Source: Candidatus Brocadia sinica JPN1 (GTDB taxonomy: Bacteria > Planctomycetota > Brocadiia > Brocadiales > Brocadiaceae). Taken from it: a stretch of 64,000 bases of DNA. Positions 17,547-27,410 of the stretch are shown here, one piece after another. Position 1 is the first letter of the stretch; each line of letters opens with the position of its first letter. Below the pieces are notes generated by a model, which was not told the origin of the DNA, did not search any database, and saw only the letters and a program-made list of their open reading frames with translations. Where the stretch lies: NCBI RefSeq assembly GCF_000949635.1, contig NZ_BAFN01000001.1:1984001-2048000 (forward strand), given 5' to 3'. Made by a program: the position numbers and the translations under genes.

Positions 17547-19056
17547 AGTAATACGTCTTTATTTTTTTACCAAGGACAACGACGCTCTCTTCATGAAGAA
17601 CATTTTTGGGCGGTGTTCTTCCAACATCAACAACATATTTTTTCTTTCCATCCGGATTTTGGAAAAAATGATATCCAACATGCGGTTTTACTGTATCCGT
17701 AAGTCTCGTATCCTTCAAATAGCCATTCAAAATCACCCAATGAACCATATTTTCAGATGCGACTCCCTGTCTTATCTGATAGAGAACACCAAACAAAGTA
17801 ATCAGCGCCGAAACAAAAACAGAAGTCCAACCTATCCAATGAATCAATCGGGGCATACGAGAACCTAAAATTATAATCAAATAAAAGGTTACAAAAGGAA
17901 GGCAAAATGAAAGATAGCGCTGAACTGGTTTGGAAAATGAGGATATAATAAGAAAAGGTATAAGAACATAAAGCAAAAAGAAATTCATTCTCTTTCTTTC
18001 TCGAAAAGCAGTATCAACAAGCTCAATAAATAAGAAAAAAGTAAACACAAAACTTCCCACACGAATCAAAGAAATGATTTTTCGATTTAACAACACTTCA
18101 TAAAGGCCGCCAAAGTCCATTTCTCCCATGCTAAAAGAGGATAAAATATTCCAAAAGGCAAATCCCATGAAAAACACAATCACTGTGAGAATGAAGAAGT
18201 TTTTCCTGGTCCATACTTTCCACAAATGAATTACAGGAAGGACGCTAGTCAAAGCAAGTAACATAGTCAAGTAGCTAGCATACATCCCTAGATTGGTAAT
18301 AAACCCTTTTGCGTATCCTTCAAAGTGGGCAACTTTAAATATCTCAGGCATAAAGACGATTCCAAATCGATCATAAATCACAAGAAAATAAATTCCTAAA
18401 ACGATTGTTGGCAATAAAGAGTAAAAAAGAAAAGCCGTAATTTTTTCACAACTCCAGATTATCTTACCATTTTGATCTGTAAAAAGAAGATAAACAATGC
18501 CCAATCCTAGTAACAATGAATTAAACTTAACAAGAGATGCCAAAGCAAAACATACTCCTCCTATGAAATGAATCCATAAACGGTCCTGAGCACAATAGCA
18601 AAAAAGAAACGCCAAAACTACTAGTCCAACAGGCAGAATATCTGCAGTAGCTCTACCACTGTATATCCAAACAAGGGGATTTAATGAAATAATTGCTGCC
18701 CACAGGAAAAACAACGAGTCATTTTTAAAATTTTTGCTGTGATGAAATATCCAACCAGCAACTAAGATAGCTATTCCTCCTGCTAATGATGGGATACGAA
18801 CAGACCAGAAAGATATGTCCAAAAAAGAAGCAATTATCGCAGTAACTAATGAATAACCCAGTGGATTCGCTTCAACTTCCCAGTATTTCTCTAATCCAAC
18901 GGTATAAGTAGTGTCCAGTATTCCTCGAGATGCTTCTGCAAAGGAGTATTCAAAATTTACCCAGGGAGTATTAAGATAAATTCCATGACCTGCAATAAAA
19001 ACAAAAACAACAAAAAGAAACAATATATTTAGTTTCAATCTTTTTCCCATAAGCAC
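17518..19056 (-). CDS. Polytopic GT39/ArnT-like glycosyltransferase
   Basis: 512 residues with about 11-12 transmembrane helices and an extracytoplasmic loop after the first helix (LNTPWVNFEYSFAEASRGIL) where this GT-C superfamily keeps its catalytic acid. It most likely uses a polyprenyl-phosphate sugar, in keeping with the GT2 polyprenyl-phosphate sugar synthase-like gene 24 bp upstream (19081-19857). The C-terminal soluble tail includes PHVGYHFFQNPDGKKKYVV. Its 3' end overlaps the GT4 gene on the other strand by 29 bp. Confidence 0.75.
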   Translation of the reverse strand: MLMGKRLKLNILFLFVVFVFIAGHGIYLNTPWVNFEYSFAEASRGILDTTYTVGLEKYWEVEANPLGYSLVTAIIASFLDISFWSVRIPSLAGGIAILVAGWIFHHSKNFKNDSLFFLWAAIISLNPLVWIYSGRATADILPVGLVVLAFLFCYCAQDRLWIHFIGGVCFALASLVKFNSLLLGLGIVYLLFTDQNGKIIWSCEKITAFLFYSLLPTIVLGIYFLVIYDRFGIVFMPEIFKVAHFEGYAKGFITNLGMYASYLTMLLALTSVLPVIHLWKVWTRKNFFILTVIVFFMGFAFWNILSSFSMGEMDFGGLYEVLLNRKIISLIRVGSFVFTFFLFIELVDTAFRERKRMNFFLLYVLIPFLIISSFSKPVQRYLSFCLPFVTFYLIIILGSRMPRLIHWIGWTSVFVSALITLFGVLYQIRQGVASENMVHWVILNGYLKDTRLTDTVKPHVGYHFFQNPDGKKKYVVDVGRTPPKNVLHEESVVVLGKKIKTYYFMEQDGRFE

Positions 19057-19080
19057 CTTATTTATTAAAAACGAGTCGTC

Positions 19081-19857
19081 TCATCTTTTTAATTCTTTAT
19101 TTTGAATTTTTCCACAAACTTCATTATCTTTTTTTCTATAATCCCCTTTCGAAAACCATTTCTCAATAAGACAGTAAAGTACGATAAATAGATAACGACT
19201 TCCCATCTCCTTAATCTTTAATTTAGATTCTCCCGCTTTTCGATTTGTCCAGGAATTAGGCAAAATGGTATAATTATAGCCTCTCACTATCGCTTTCAGC
19301 GGAAGTTCAACGGTCAAGTTAAAGTGGTGACTTAAAAAAGGCTTTAAGCCTTCTATAACATGAGCACGATACATTTTAAAGGCATTCGTTACATCATAAT
19401 ATTTAATTTGGAAAAGAACGGCGATAAAATAATTGGCCAAACGGTTAATCAGCCGCTTGAGCCAGGGATAATCAAAAACTTGTCCTCCATCTCCCCACCT
19501 TGAGCCAAACACACAGTCATAACCCAGTTCCATAGTTCTAAAAAAATTGACAACATCCTTGGGATTATCCGAGGCATCTGACATATAAATACAAACAGCT
19601 TCTCCACGAAAAGTTTCTAAACCTTTCCGAACAGCAAAGCCAAAGCCATTTGGATATTCGTTGTTTACAGCTACAAGTTCTGGAATGCTTTTCACCATAT
19701 CCTCTAAAATTTCTCCGGTACGGTCTGTCGAATTATCATTTACAACCCTTATTTCAAAATCAATACGAGCATCCTGTAAAATAGTATGGAGATGGCTCAC
19801 AGTTTTACGGATACAACCTTCTTCGTTATGGGCTGGAATGATGCAGGAAAGTTTCAT
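19081..19857 (-). CDS. Glycosyltransferase family 2, dolichyl/polyprenyl-phosphate sugar synthase-like
   Basis: 258 residues. GT-A features: SCIIPAHNEEGCIRKTV at the N-terminus, VVNDNSTDRTGE, a nucleotide-sugar/metal region MSDASDNPKD, and FGSRWGDGGQV. The C-terminal part (NRLANYFIAVLF, YLFIVLYCLIEKWF) is hydrophobic. The family loads a sugar onto a lipid phosphate carrier for GT-C enzymes, and one is encoded just downstream. The upstream epimerase gene is 7 bp away. Confidence 0.83.
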   Translation of the reverse strand: MKLSCIIPAHNEEGCIRKTVSHLHTILQDARIDFEIRVVNDNSTDRTGEILEDMVKSIPELVAVNNEYPNGFGFAVRKGLETFRGEAVCIYMSDASDNPKDVVNFFRTMELGYDCVFGSRWGDGGQVFDYPWLKRLINRLANYFIAVLFQIKYYDVTNAFKMYRAHVIEGLKPFLSHHFNLTVELPLKAIVRGYNYTILPNSWTNRKAGESKLKIKEMGSRYLFIVLYCLIEKWFSKGDYRKKDNEVCGKIQNKELKR

Positions 19858-19864
19858 CTGATAT

Positions 19865-20923
19865 TTATTTTTTCTCTTTTAGCACGTCAATAATCTCTTT
19901 AATAATATCCCGTATTCCATATTTAAAGTTCCATTTGGGATAGTGGTTTTGAAATTTCCGGACATCGCTAATCCACCAGATATGGTCGCCAATCCTGGCT
20001 GAATTTGTGATTTCGCATTCGAATTCCTTTCCTGTAAAGTCCCGTACTATTTGTGTCGCCTCCAGGATCGAACAATTGTTCTGTCGGCTCCCCCCTATGT
20101 TGTACACTTCTCCGATGCGGGGATTTTGATAAAAATGCCAAAAAGCGTTTACTAAATCACTGGAGTGTATATTATCTCTAACCTGTTTCCCTTTATAACC
20201 ATAAACTGTATATTTTCTACCTTGCACACTGCATTTAACAAGATAAGCCAGAAAGCCATGGAGTTCTGCGCCACTATGGGCGGGGCCGGTTAAACATCCT
20301 CCCCTGAAGATACCGGTTCTCATACCAAAATACCTTCCATATTCTTGTACCATAATATCACCGGCAACTTTAGAAGCGCCAAATACACTATGTTTTGACT
20401 GATCGATAGACATGCTTTCATCTATTCCATATTGAAAAAACCGATGAGAATGCTCCACTTCCCATCTGGTTTCCAATTCAACAAGGGGTAATTTATTGGG
20501 CAAATCACCATAAACTTTATTAGTACTTGTAAAGATAAACACTGCATGAGGGGTGTGGAGTCTGGTTGCTTCCAGCAAATTAAGAGTTCCGGTTGCATTC
20601 ACACTAAAGTCAGTCAATGGCTCCCTGGCTGCCCAATCATGACTGGGTTGTGCAGCTGTATGGATTACCAATGACAGATTGTTCTTAGCTTGTTTGAAAA
20701 GCTTATTTATCGACTCAAAATCACGAATGTCCATGTCAAAATGCTTATAATTATTAAGCTTTAACAGTTCTTCTTTTTTCCATTGAGTTGAGCCATCTTC
20801 TCCAAAAAAATACCTTCTCATATTATTATCGATACCCCAAACCTCAAAACCTTTCCCATGGAAGTATTGAGCAGATTCACTTCCTATTAAGCCTGAGGAA
20901 CCAGTAATTAGTACAACACTCAT
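19865..20923 (-). CDS. SDR-family NAD-dependent epimerase/dehydratase, CDP-paratose 2-epimerase-like, Tyr-less
   Basis: 352 residues of the extended SDR superfamily. The NAD motif [10 protein letters not shown] is at 8-17, and STNKVYGD holds the Ser/Thr position. The catalytic YxxxK site reads FGASK in [12 protein letters not shown], so the Tyr is replaced by Phe while the Lys remains. [19 protein letters not shown] and [14 protein letters not shown] are substrate-region blocks shared with CDP-tyvelose/paratose 2-epimerase-like proteins. It probably makes or modifies a nucleotide sugar for the locus. It forms a pair with the next epimerase gene (11-bp gap). Confidence 0.82.
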   Translation of the reverse strand: MSVVLITGSSGLIGSESAQYFHGKGFEVWGIDNNMRRYFFGEDGSTQWKKEELLKLNNYKHFDMDIRDFESINKLFKQAKNNLSLVIHTAAQPSHDWAAREPLTDFSVNATGTLNLLEATRLHTPHAVFIFTSTNKVYGDLPNKLPLVELETRWEVEHSHRFFQYGIDESMSIDQSKHSVFGASKVAGDIMVQEYGRYFGMRTGIFRGGCLTGPAHSGAELHGFLAYLVKCSVQGRKYTVYGYKGKQVRDNIHSSDLVNAFWHFYQNPRIGEVYNIGGSRQNNCSILEATQIVRDFTGKEFECEITNSARIGDHIWWISDVRKFQNHYPKWNFKYGIRDIIKEIIDVLKEKK

Positions 20924-20934
20924 AAAATTTGCCT

Positions 20935-21999
20935 TTAAAAAATTGATTGAACAATGTCTTTATTTTTAACAATCCAATGATAAATATCTTTAACGATATC
21001 CTCTGCCGAAAATTTGGGTTGCCAGCCAAAAGCCTGGATTGCTTTCTTGTAATCCGAGATATAGTACGGAATATCCACACCAGAGGTTTCCTGAACACTA
21101 TTTATTGGTACCTCGTTTTGAGTAATTTCCTGACAAAGTTGCGTTAACTCAAGCAAACTTACAGAAATATCCAGCCCGCCTCCAAGATTAAAAATTTCAC
21201 CAGAAAGAGCGTTCATTTTTTCATTTTGAAGATTTAGTGCTTCAAAAAGGTCTTTTGGGTGAAGAATATCTCTAACCTGTTTTCCTTTACCACCAAAGCC
21301 AGTATATTTTAATGGCTTTCTCAAATAGTGATTAACCACCCATAGGGTAAAAACCCCTTGTTCGACTTTACCAAACTGACCAGGGCCACAAATAACACCG
21401 CAGCGATTGATTACGGCTTTCAGACCATAAGCTCTTACATATTCTTGTATCAGAAATTCCGAGGCTAATTTTGTAGCTCCATAAAGAGACCGGGCTGTAT
21501 TGGTAGGGAATTCCTCACTGATGCCTTGAATTGATAAGCCCCTGATAAAATCTTTAGAAGAATCAATATGGAAACGCGTATTTTTTTCCTTGAGAGGGAT
21601 GCTGAGTAATGGGTCAAGGGAATAAACCCTGGATGAAGACAGGAAAATGAAATGTCCGGCATTTTTAACCGCAAAATTCAAACAATTTATAGTACCGATT
21701 AAATTAGTTTGAATAGCATAATTATCAGGACGATTTAAACCAACAACAACTGAAGGTTCAGCAGAGGCCTCAATGAATAAATCAAAAACATCTTCAATTG
21801 CATCTAAATCTCCCGCACACCGGATATCACCATGAATAAACCGAATACCTCTATCCTTAAAATCCTTTAAATTAAACTCAGACCCCCTCCTGTGAAGATT
21901 ATCTAAAGCGATGATGTTGGCAGGCGGGTGCCTTTCCTTATACATCCGACACAGATAAGAACCCACAAAACCCGCGCCACCAGTAACTAAAATGTTCAT
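20935..21999 (-). CDS. SDR-family NAD-dependent epimerase/dehydratase
   Basis: 354 residues. Rossmann motif [19 protein letters not shown] at the Ser position and an intact catalytic YGATK in [30 protein letters not shown] and [15 protein letters not shown] resemble CDP-paratose 2-epimerase-like enzymes, as in its downstream neighbour. The adjacent Tyr-containing and Phe-containing paralogues could work sequentially or as a heteromer (inference). ATG 21999 follows the upstream GT2 gene by 20 bp. Confidence 0.85.
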   Translation of the reverse strand: MNILVTGGAGFVGSYLCRMYKERHPPANIIALDNLHRRGSEFNLKDFKDRGIRFIHGDIRCAGDLDAIEDVFDLFIEASAEPSVVVGLNRPDNYAIQTNLIGTINCLNFAVKNAGHFIFLSSSRVYSLDPLLSIPLKEKNTRFHIDSSKDFIRGLSIQGISEEFPTNTARSLYGATKLASEFLIQEYVRAYGLKAVINRCGVICGPGQFGKVEQGVFTLWVVNHYLRKPLKYTGFGGKGKQVRDILHPKDLFEALNLQNEKMNALSGEIFNLGGGLDISVSLLELTQLCQEITQNEVPINSVQETSGVDIPYYISDYKKAIQAFGWQPKFSAEDIVKDIYHWIVKNKDIVQSIF

Positions 22000-22019
22000 T
22001 TAACCCTGACATCTTTCTT

Positions 22020-22811
22020 TTATCGAAAGGTACGCTTACGCCATCGATAATTTCTAATAATGGATACTGTTTTGTCTCCGAGAGTGTTCTTAATTATTTT
22101 TCTGGTTAGCTGTCTCATAAAATTGTTTATACTGGTTATAATTTCGTAGAAAACCGACGAAATTTTATAAGATCTTCGGACTTTCCAGTCATCAAGCGTA
22201 AATATAGAACTTCCCTTTCCTCCTGCTCTCATGCGGACAAGAACATCTTCAAGTATAATACATGGAATGTTAGCCATTAAACATCTCAGCACAAAATCAT
22301 AATCAGCACCTATTTGGTAACGGGTATCAAAGGGCCCGATACGTTCATACACATTACGTCGCATAAATGTAGCTGGGTGCTGTACCGTTAATCCTTTATA
22401 CAAATGAAGCAAGCTCGATTTTAAAACAACCTTAGCTCCATTAGGAGAGTCTTCCCATACTTCAATCGACCCGGAAACTATGCCAACATCAGGATTGCGT
22501 GAAAATACCGATGCAACACGATCAAGCGTGCCTGGTAACCATGCATCATCACTGTTAAGAATGGCAATTATTTCACCAGTTGCACGTTTAATGCCCTTGT
22601 TCATTGCGTCATATATACCGTTATCTGGCTCTGACTGCCAGCCTAATATCGCAGTCGGGTATTTTGTAACGATAGCTTTGGTATCATCTGTGGACCCGCC
22701 ATCCTGTATAATAATTTGGATATCAGTCCAATTTTGGTCCATGATGCTTTCAAGAGTATCTTCAATGGTCTTTGCGCTGTTAAAGGAAGGAATAATTACG
22801 CTGACTTTCAC
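22020..22811 (-). CDS. Glycosyltransferase family 2
   Basis: 263 residues. SVIIPSFNSAKTIEDTLESI, IIQDGGSTDDT, the DxD-type motif ILNSDDAWLPG and the acceptor block GADYDFVLRCL are typical of inverting GT2 enzymes acting on glycan intermediates. It heads a minus-strand run GT2-SDR-SDR-GT2-GTC (22811 to 17518) with short gaps. The region 22812-22961 upstream has no gene. Confidence 0.86.
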   Translation of the reverse strand: MKVSVIIPSFNSAKTIEDTLESIMDQNWTDIQIIIQDGGSTDDTKAIVTKYPTAILGWQSEPDNGIYDAMNKGIKRATGEIIAILNSDDAWLPGTLDRVASVFSRNPDVGIVSGSIEVWEDSPNGAKVVLKSSLLHLYKGLTVQHPATFMRRNVYERIGPFDTRYQIGADYDFVLRCLMANIPCIILEDVLVRMRAGGKGSSIFTLDDWKVRRSYKISSVFYEIITSINNFMRQLTRKIIKNTLGDKTVSIIRNYRWRKRTFR

Positions 22812-22961
22812 GGTATCTTCAGACTAATTCCACTATCTTTTTTGAAGAGAAATACACCATCATCCACCATAATTAGTTCCCAATTGTTTGTATCCTTTTC
22901 AGCCAGCGCAGAATTTTTTTATTTTAAAAAATTTTTCCAAAAAACTGTAACGATACCATTT

Positions 22962-23399
22962 TCACTCTTTTGCCTTTTCCGCAGAGGAAATAAAACCGGT
23001 AATTTGATTTACAAATTCCGTGAGATCATTTTTATTTTCAATGGTCATATCGTACAATTGCTCATCATTAATTACCCAATATCTGTGGATAAGGTTATTT
23101 CTGAGATCTGTCAATCTGCGAAGTTTGTTGGCAAGAGATGATGATATGATCCCATGCCTGCCGGTTTTTATTATACAATCTATATAACCATCACATGCTA
23201 TGCCTTTCTTCCTTGCTAACAAGTGCTGACAAATATCAGTAATTGCCTCTACAGCCTCTATCAATAAATACTTTAAAGCCAGGGAGCTTTTTGGATCAGC
23301 CAGGTACTCTTCCTTTCCTGTTAAAATCAGCGTCTCTAGCTGTTCGTAAACGTTAATAATATCTGTTTTTGCTTTAGCAACCCGGTCTTTGTCTATCAT
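22962..23399 (-). CDS. hepT: HepT-type HEPN RNase toxin (DUF86)
   Basis: 145 residues, all-helical HEPN fold. The catalytic motif R-x4-H-x-Y is complete in RNNLIHRYW (Arg100, His105, Tyr107). Known HepT toxins cleave RNA and are silenced when the partner MntA attaches AMP to the motif Tyr. The mntA-like gene lies 9 bp upstream in the same operon. Confidence 0.88.
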   Translation of the reverse strand: MIDKDRVAKAKTDIINVYEQLETLILTGKEEYLADPKSSLALKYLLIEAVEAITDICQHLLARKKGIACDGYIDCIIKTGRHGIISSSLANKLRRLTDLRNNLIHRYWVINDEQLYDMTIENKNDLTEFVNQITGFISSAEKAKE

Positions 23400-23408
23400 T
23401 TTGTAGGG

Positions 23409-23846
23409 TCATGCATCCAATATGATATTTCTAAAGTGTACATACTCACAATATTTTCTGCTAATCTTTTCAATAAAGTCAGTTCTGATATCTTCGGACC
23501 TGCTTAAAAGAAGAACGCCTTTCTTCAAAACAGCCATTTGAAATGCAACGGGCGCATCATTTACTACTTTTACTTCGACAGGATAACCTGTCTTTCCCGT
23601 AAGTTCGTAAGAAAGAGTAGTTTCTATTTCTAATTTATTAACAGATTCTTCTACAAAAAGTGCAATATCTATATCTCTGAAATCGGCCCCTTCCACGAAA
23701 GAACCGTGTAAATATGCAAAGACGATGTCTTTTATCCTATAAATAAATTCTTTTAGTATGCCTAGTATTTGTGTCTTTGTTTCTTCGTCAATTCTGTTTT
23801 TCTTTAAAAACCTTGTTTCAATCATGTTTCTTCGCTTCATAGTCAT
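23409..23846 (-). CDS. mntA: MntA-type nucleotidyltransferase antitoxin
   Basis: 145 residues with the minimal nucleotidyltransferase motif GSFVEGADFRDIDIALF (Gly48-Ser49, Asp58 and Asp60). This family AMPylates its HepT partner. In-frame starts at 23846, 23840 and 23825 are all possible and none has a strong ribosome-binding site. It is upstream of hepT, the usual order of this pair. Confidence 0.85.
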   Translation of the reverse strand: MTMKRRNMIETRFLKKNRIDEETKTQILGILKEFIYRIKDIVFAYLHGSFVEGADFRDIDIALFVEESVNKLEIETTLSYELTGKTGYPVEVKVVNDAPVAFQMAVLKKGVLLLSRSEDIRTDFIEKISRKYCEYVHFRNIILDA

Positions 23847-23998
23847 TCGGTATTTATTATAAGATCTGACTTCGTGTTTTGTAGTATATAATTTATTTGC
23901 CGAATTTTGCCCTTACGGCCTGTCTGAATGACTTTCATATACGGAAAATCTTTGATTTTTGCTTCTATACACAGCGTCATTAATCAGATACGAATATG

Positions 23999-24059
23999 TC
24001 ATTCCCGCGAAAGCGGGAATCCAGAAAAACGCTGGATTCCGGGTCAAGCCCGGAATGAC
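23999..24059. repeat. REP-like double palindrome
   Basis: ATTCCCGCGAAAGCGGGAAT (24001-24020) and ATTCCGGGTCAAGCCCGGAAT (24036-24056) are two stem-loops enclosed by GTCATTCC/GGAATGAC. This widely dispersed bacterial palindromic repeat type lies in the spacer between two mntA/hepT pairs. Confidence 0.85.
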
Positions 24060-24178
24060 AGACAGTTGTAAACTTATGTCGTTATGTATAATTTCTCAAC
24101 AGTCAGGTCTTTGGAGTTACCACAAGGGATCGGTGCTACAATTTTTACCAAAAATGCAAAAATTTTTTTTGCAAAGTA

Positions 24179-24647
24179 CTAATCCCTCAGGACGTCTTGT
24201 AAGAAGGACATAAAACTGTGCATGTCCTTCTTTATATAATCCCATTTCACAGCAATCTTTTGTTTAAGACTATCTACCCTTTCCGGATCGAGTTCGTAGT
24301 CATAAGCATGCCGGAAAATATGCCTGAACCCCCTTAACTCATTAAGGATACGGTAACTCTCCTGAGAGAGCAATTTTGGCCTTATACCCGGGATAGCCAT
24401 GTACATGCGTTTAAGAAGTTCCTATGGTATTTAGCTGGATCCTCTCTACCTTATTTTCAAAGGTCTTTGCTACCGCCTGAAAGAGATCTTCCAATGAGCA
24501 GTACAAATTATGAAGTAAATATGCGAGATGGGTAGTTTCCGCTCTTTTCGATGGCTTTGTGATATGAATCTCCTTCAATATTTCCTCTATAAGTTCCATC
24601 TGATGGGTAAAATATCCCAGGAGTATTGCTATAGGTTCTTTTTTCAT
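24179..24647 (-). pseudogene. HepT-like HEPN toxin gene broken by a frameshift
   Basis: Two overlapping reading frames make one HepT-like protein of about 155 residues. The N-terminal half (24647-24411) reads MKKEPIAILLGYFTHQMELI through SLEDLFQAVAKTFENKVE and then stops. The C-terminal half continues in another frame as ELLKRMYMAIPGIRPKLL, with the RX4HXY motif RHIFRHAY. The shift is near 24410-24425. The ATG of the N-terminal half overlaps the end of the nucleotidyltransferase gene by 4 bp, as expected for a coupled MntA/HepT pair. It could be true decay or an assembly error. Confidence 0.75.
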
Positions 24648-24985
24648 ACAATCTTCAGTCCCTTTTTAACAAGAGAATCCTTAAACTTACACTTCCTCAT
24701 TTCTATCAAATCAACATCCCTTTCAAGTATCTCTTCAAGTTCCGTCAATGTTTCAAGATAATCTTCCTCCAAACCATCTACAGCCACGTCGATATCTGAG
24801 AACGGATAGAACCTTCCTTCAGTAAGAACAGAACCAACAAGAATTACTTTTCCGATATGTTTATCCTTAAAATAAGTCTTTAATGATTCAATAGTTTTTT
24901 TGAGTGTTTCTCTACGCCGCCTCTCCCTTTCCTCGTACTCTTCATCAAGGCGTTTACTCAATAATGACAAATCTGTTTTTTTCAT
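24644..24985 (-). CDS. MntA-like nucleotidyltransferase (antitoxin)
   Basis: 113 residues from ATG 24985. An N-terminal charged helix (LDEEYEERERRRRETLKKTI) precedes the nucleotidyltransferase motif VGSVLTEGRFYPFSDIDVAV (Gly-Ser, then Asp-x-Asp). It overlaps the frameshifted HepT-like gene by 4 bp (ATGA type). A longer in-frame version up to 25096 exists but lacks the family N-terminus. If the toxin half is dead, this antitoxin may be an orphan. Confidence 0.8.
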   Translation of the reverse strand: MKKTDLSLLSKRLDEEYEERERRRRETLKKTIESLKTYFKDKHIGKVILVGSVLTEGRFYPFSDIDVAVDGLEEDYLETLTELEEILERDVDLIEMRKCKFKDSLVKKGLKIV

Positions 24986-25553
24986 AATAAGGTACTTATT
25001 TTGTGACAATGTAGTTTTTTGAAAAATATTTAACAGTGTGCTACATGCAGTGTGGAGATTGTCCAAAAAGTATTCCAGGTATGGATGTATAAACATAAAA
25101 AATATATTTTAGTACCAGTTTGCGGAGATAACCCATCATTATACAATCTTAAGTGGGAATAAATTTCCAAAAATTTACTCTTTGGTCAGCCCACAACGGC
25201 TAGTGTGGTTTATTTTTATTTCCAATCCCGAAGGGATGCCATGATTATAGCAAAAAACAGCAAAAAGAAGTTGAACCCCGAAGGGGTGGCATGTGAAACC
25301 TATGTAGAAATGTCTTCTCCTTGAAATTTGCCGTTATTTTGATTTTTATGTTAACCATTTCACCCCTTCGGGGTTATTGATTCGTGGTTGTTTATAATCT
25401 ATAATCATGTCAGCCCTTCGGGCTTAAATTATATTACCTATTATAATAATAGCATGCGTGCGTAGATTTTAAAAAACTATACTGTTACCTTATATCCTTT
25501 ACTTCTTAAAAACTATACTACCGTTATTCTATCACTCATGAATAAACCTTTCT
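24986..25553. other. 568-bp region without genes, holding a repeat cluster
   Basis: AT-rich, with the nested inverted repeats at 25224-25425. No reading frame with coding character is visible on either strand. Confidence 0.5.
25224..25425. repeat. Nested inverted repeats of the CCCGAAGGG family
   Basis: Outer pair: TCCCGAAGGGATGCCATGATTATAG (to 25250) against its near-complement at 25399-25425 (CTATAATCATGTCAGCCCTTCGGGCTT). Inner pair: AACCCCGAAGGGGTGGCATG (25274-25293) against the inverted string around 25352-25377 (CACCCCTTCGGGGTT). Arranged A-B-B'-A', the 200 bp could fold as one long structure or be a MITE-like unit. Confidence 0.75.
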
Positions 25554-27244
25554 TTATTGATATGCATAGATAGTATAAGATTTAAAGTGTTTCAATGGTT
25601 TAAATTTCTGCTGAGTGGTATTTAGGCACAAAAGGATCGTATTATGTTTTTGTCTTTCCGAACCTATTCTAAAAACTTTATTTGGCAACAACGTAAGGGG
25701 AAATACGCCATCACAAAAAACAACATCATAGTTTGGAAAACTTGAAATGATATAGTTTACAATCTCATTTTGCTCATCATAAACATCGTGACTGACGTTC
25801 CATCCATTTAATATATTATAAACAAAGTCAGCCTTTGGTTGTTTGTTTAACAAATAGCTACCATAACCAAATCTGCCCAATTGGAAAATGCAATAAGCTA
25901 TAATCACGCCGGAAAATAGATAAATAGCATACTTGTAAAGTGGTTTTTTCAGATCGATTAGTAAAAATAATAGGAGAAGATACGGTGGGAAAATACCTAT
26001 AAGTGAGCGAGCCTGCGGGATCTTGGTCAACCAAATAAAATAATATAATACAATAAATACAAATAGAAAAAGGAGCGGTTTTACATTCCATAGGCGTCGT
26101 TTGACGATAAGGTATAGAAGAATCGGGAAGAAAGATAGATACAATATACCAATACAACACGAATTACCGCCTTGATTATTCCGAGTAGATAAAATGAACA
26201 ATGCTTTTATGGGTCCTAGAAAGCCGGCAAATTCATTTACCGGTAGCCCAACTGAACCAAAATATAGTAAATCTCCTGTAAGAAAATAAGTCCGTATGTA
26301 AAAAGGCAGTGAATACGCAATAACAAATGATCCGCTTATAAGGATTAGTTTTGTTAATCTATCCAATGCGTTATAGTTGGCAATAAGAAAAGCTATTAAT
26401 AAACATCCCACCAGAGCCAGACCTAAGTAATTTACAGAAACAAGTGCACCGCCGACCAAACCTAAAAATAATATGAACGATTTATAAGAATTTATTTTGT
26501 CAAAATCTAGTAAAAGAAAATAGAGTAGCGCTGTGCTAAAGTAGGCCACGAGAATGTACGGCCTTCCCGTTGGTATAATAAAATTCATCAGTGGACTGGC
26601 TAAAAAAATACAGGTAATTAAACAAAATGAATTTGAATTAATTTTATCTTGAATGTGGGTAGTCAAACACATCCTATACAAAGTCATTATAATAAAAAGC
26701 ACTAAATAAAAATTAAAAGTTGCGGCGATATCTAAGGTTCCAAAATAGGCCAAAAAGGCAATAAGAGAGGGATGCAACAATGGCATTTTCCCATGATCAA
26801 TAAAATTTCCCGCCGAAAAATTTCCTCCTGAAGTATAGAGTTTAGGTAAGTAACTATAATGGCTTAAAGAGTCGCCATCGGCTAAGGGAAAAGAACACTT
26901 TGTAAAATATAGAAGCAGAAGAAAGACAGGTATAGAAAATTCTGGACAAAACAATTTATCAAAAAGGGAAAAGGGAAACCTCGCTCTTATATTGAAATCT
27001 GAAATTTTCGGCCGATTAATAACGAAAATCGCTATTATCGAAATTAACATAAATACAAATATTAAACTTACCGTTAATAAATTAATTCCAAAAATAAAAA
27101 GATGTTATAAATTGAAAATGATAAAACGGATACACCAAATGCAAGGGCGAATAGAAAATTATTAAACACTGATCGTCCGATGGCGTAAGATGCGCTGAAA
27201 AAAAGTAATAAAATAATATGATTTATAATATTCTCGAAAAGCAT
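25554..27244 (-). pseudogene. Polytopic membrane protein of the glycan locus, split by a one-base frameshift
   Basis: The N-terminal frame (ATG 27244, MLFENIINHIILLLFF to YNIFLFLELIY, stop near 27074) and the 498-residue frame ending at 25554 join into one protein of about 560 residues if a single T is added to the run of five (A5 at 27090-27094 on the plus strand), giving YNIFLFFGINLLTVSLIFVF. The product has about 12 transmembrane helices and resembles polytopic GT-C/Wzy-like proteins, but I see no diagnostic motif. The homopolymer suggests a sequencing error, slippage or phase variation. It is downstream of a GT2 lipid-sugar synthase gene. Confidence 0.65.
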
Positions 27245-27246
27245 AA

Positions 27247-27393
27247 CTAAAACCACTTCAATATTATTTTGAATTTGGAAAAGATAAAAAAATTTGCAAA
27301 CATAACCAATAAGGCGCCATATAACAATATGAATATAATATCAATAAACCTAATTTTAACTTTCACTTTAATTTCCTCGTAGTCCTCATTCAT
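27247..27393 (-). CDS. Small membrane protein, 48 residues
   Basis: ATG 27393 to TAG 27247 encodes MNEDYEEIKVKVKIRF, then one transmembrane helix (IDIIFILLYGALLVMFANFF) and a basic tail. It fits exactly between the GT2 gene (17 bp upstream) and the split membrane-protein gene, whose ATG is 2 bp after this stop, so co-translation is plausible. No family recognised. Confidence 0.4.
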   Translation of the reverse strand: MNEDYEEIKVKVKIRFIDIIFILLYGALLVMFANFFIFSKFKIILKWF

Positions 27394-27410
27394 CAGTGAA
27401 ATTAAACCAG

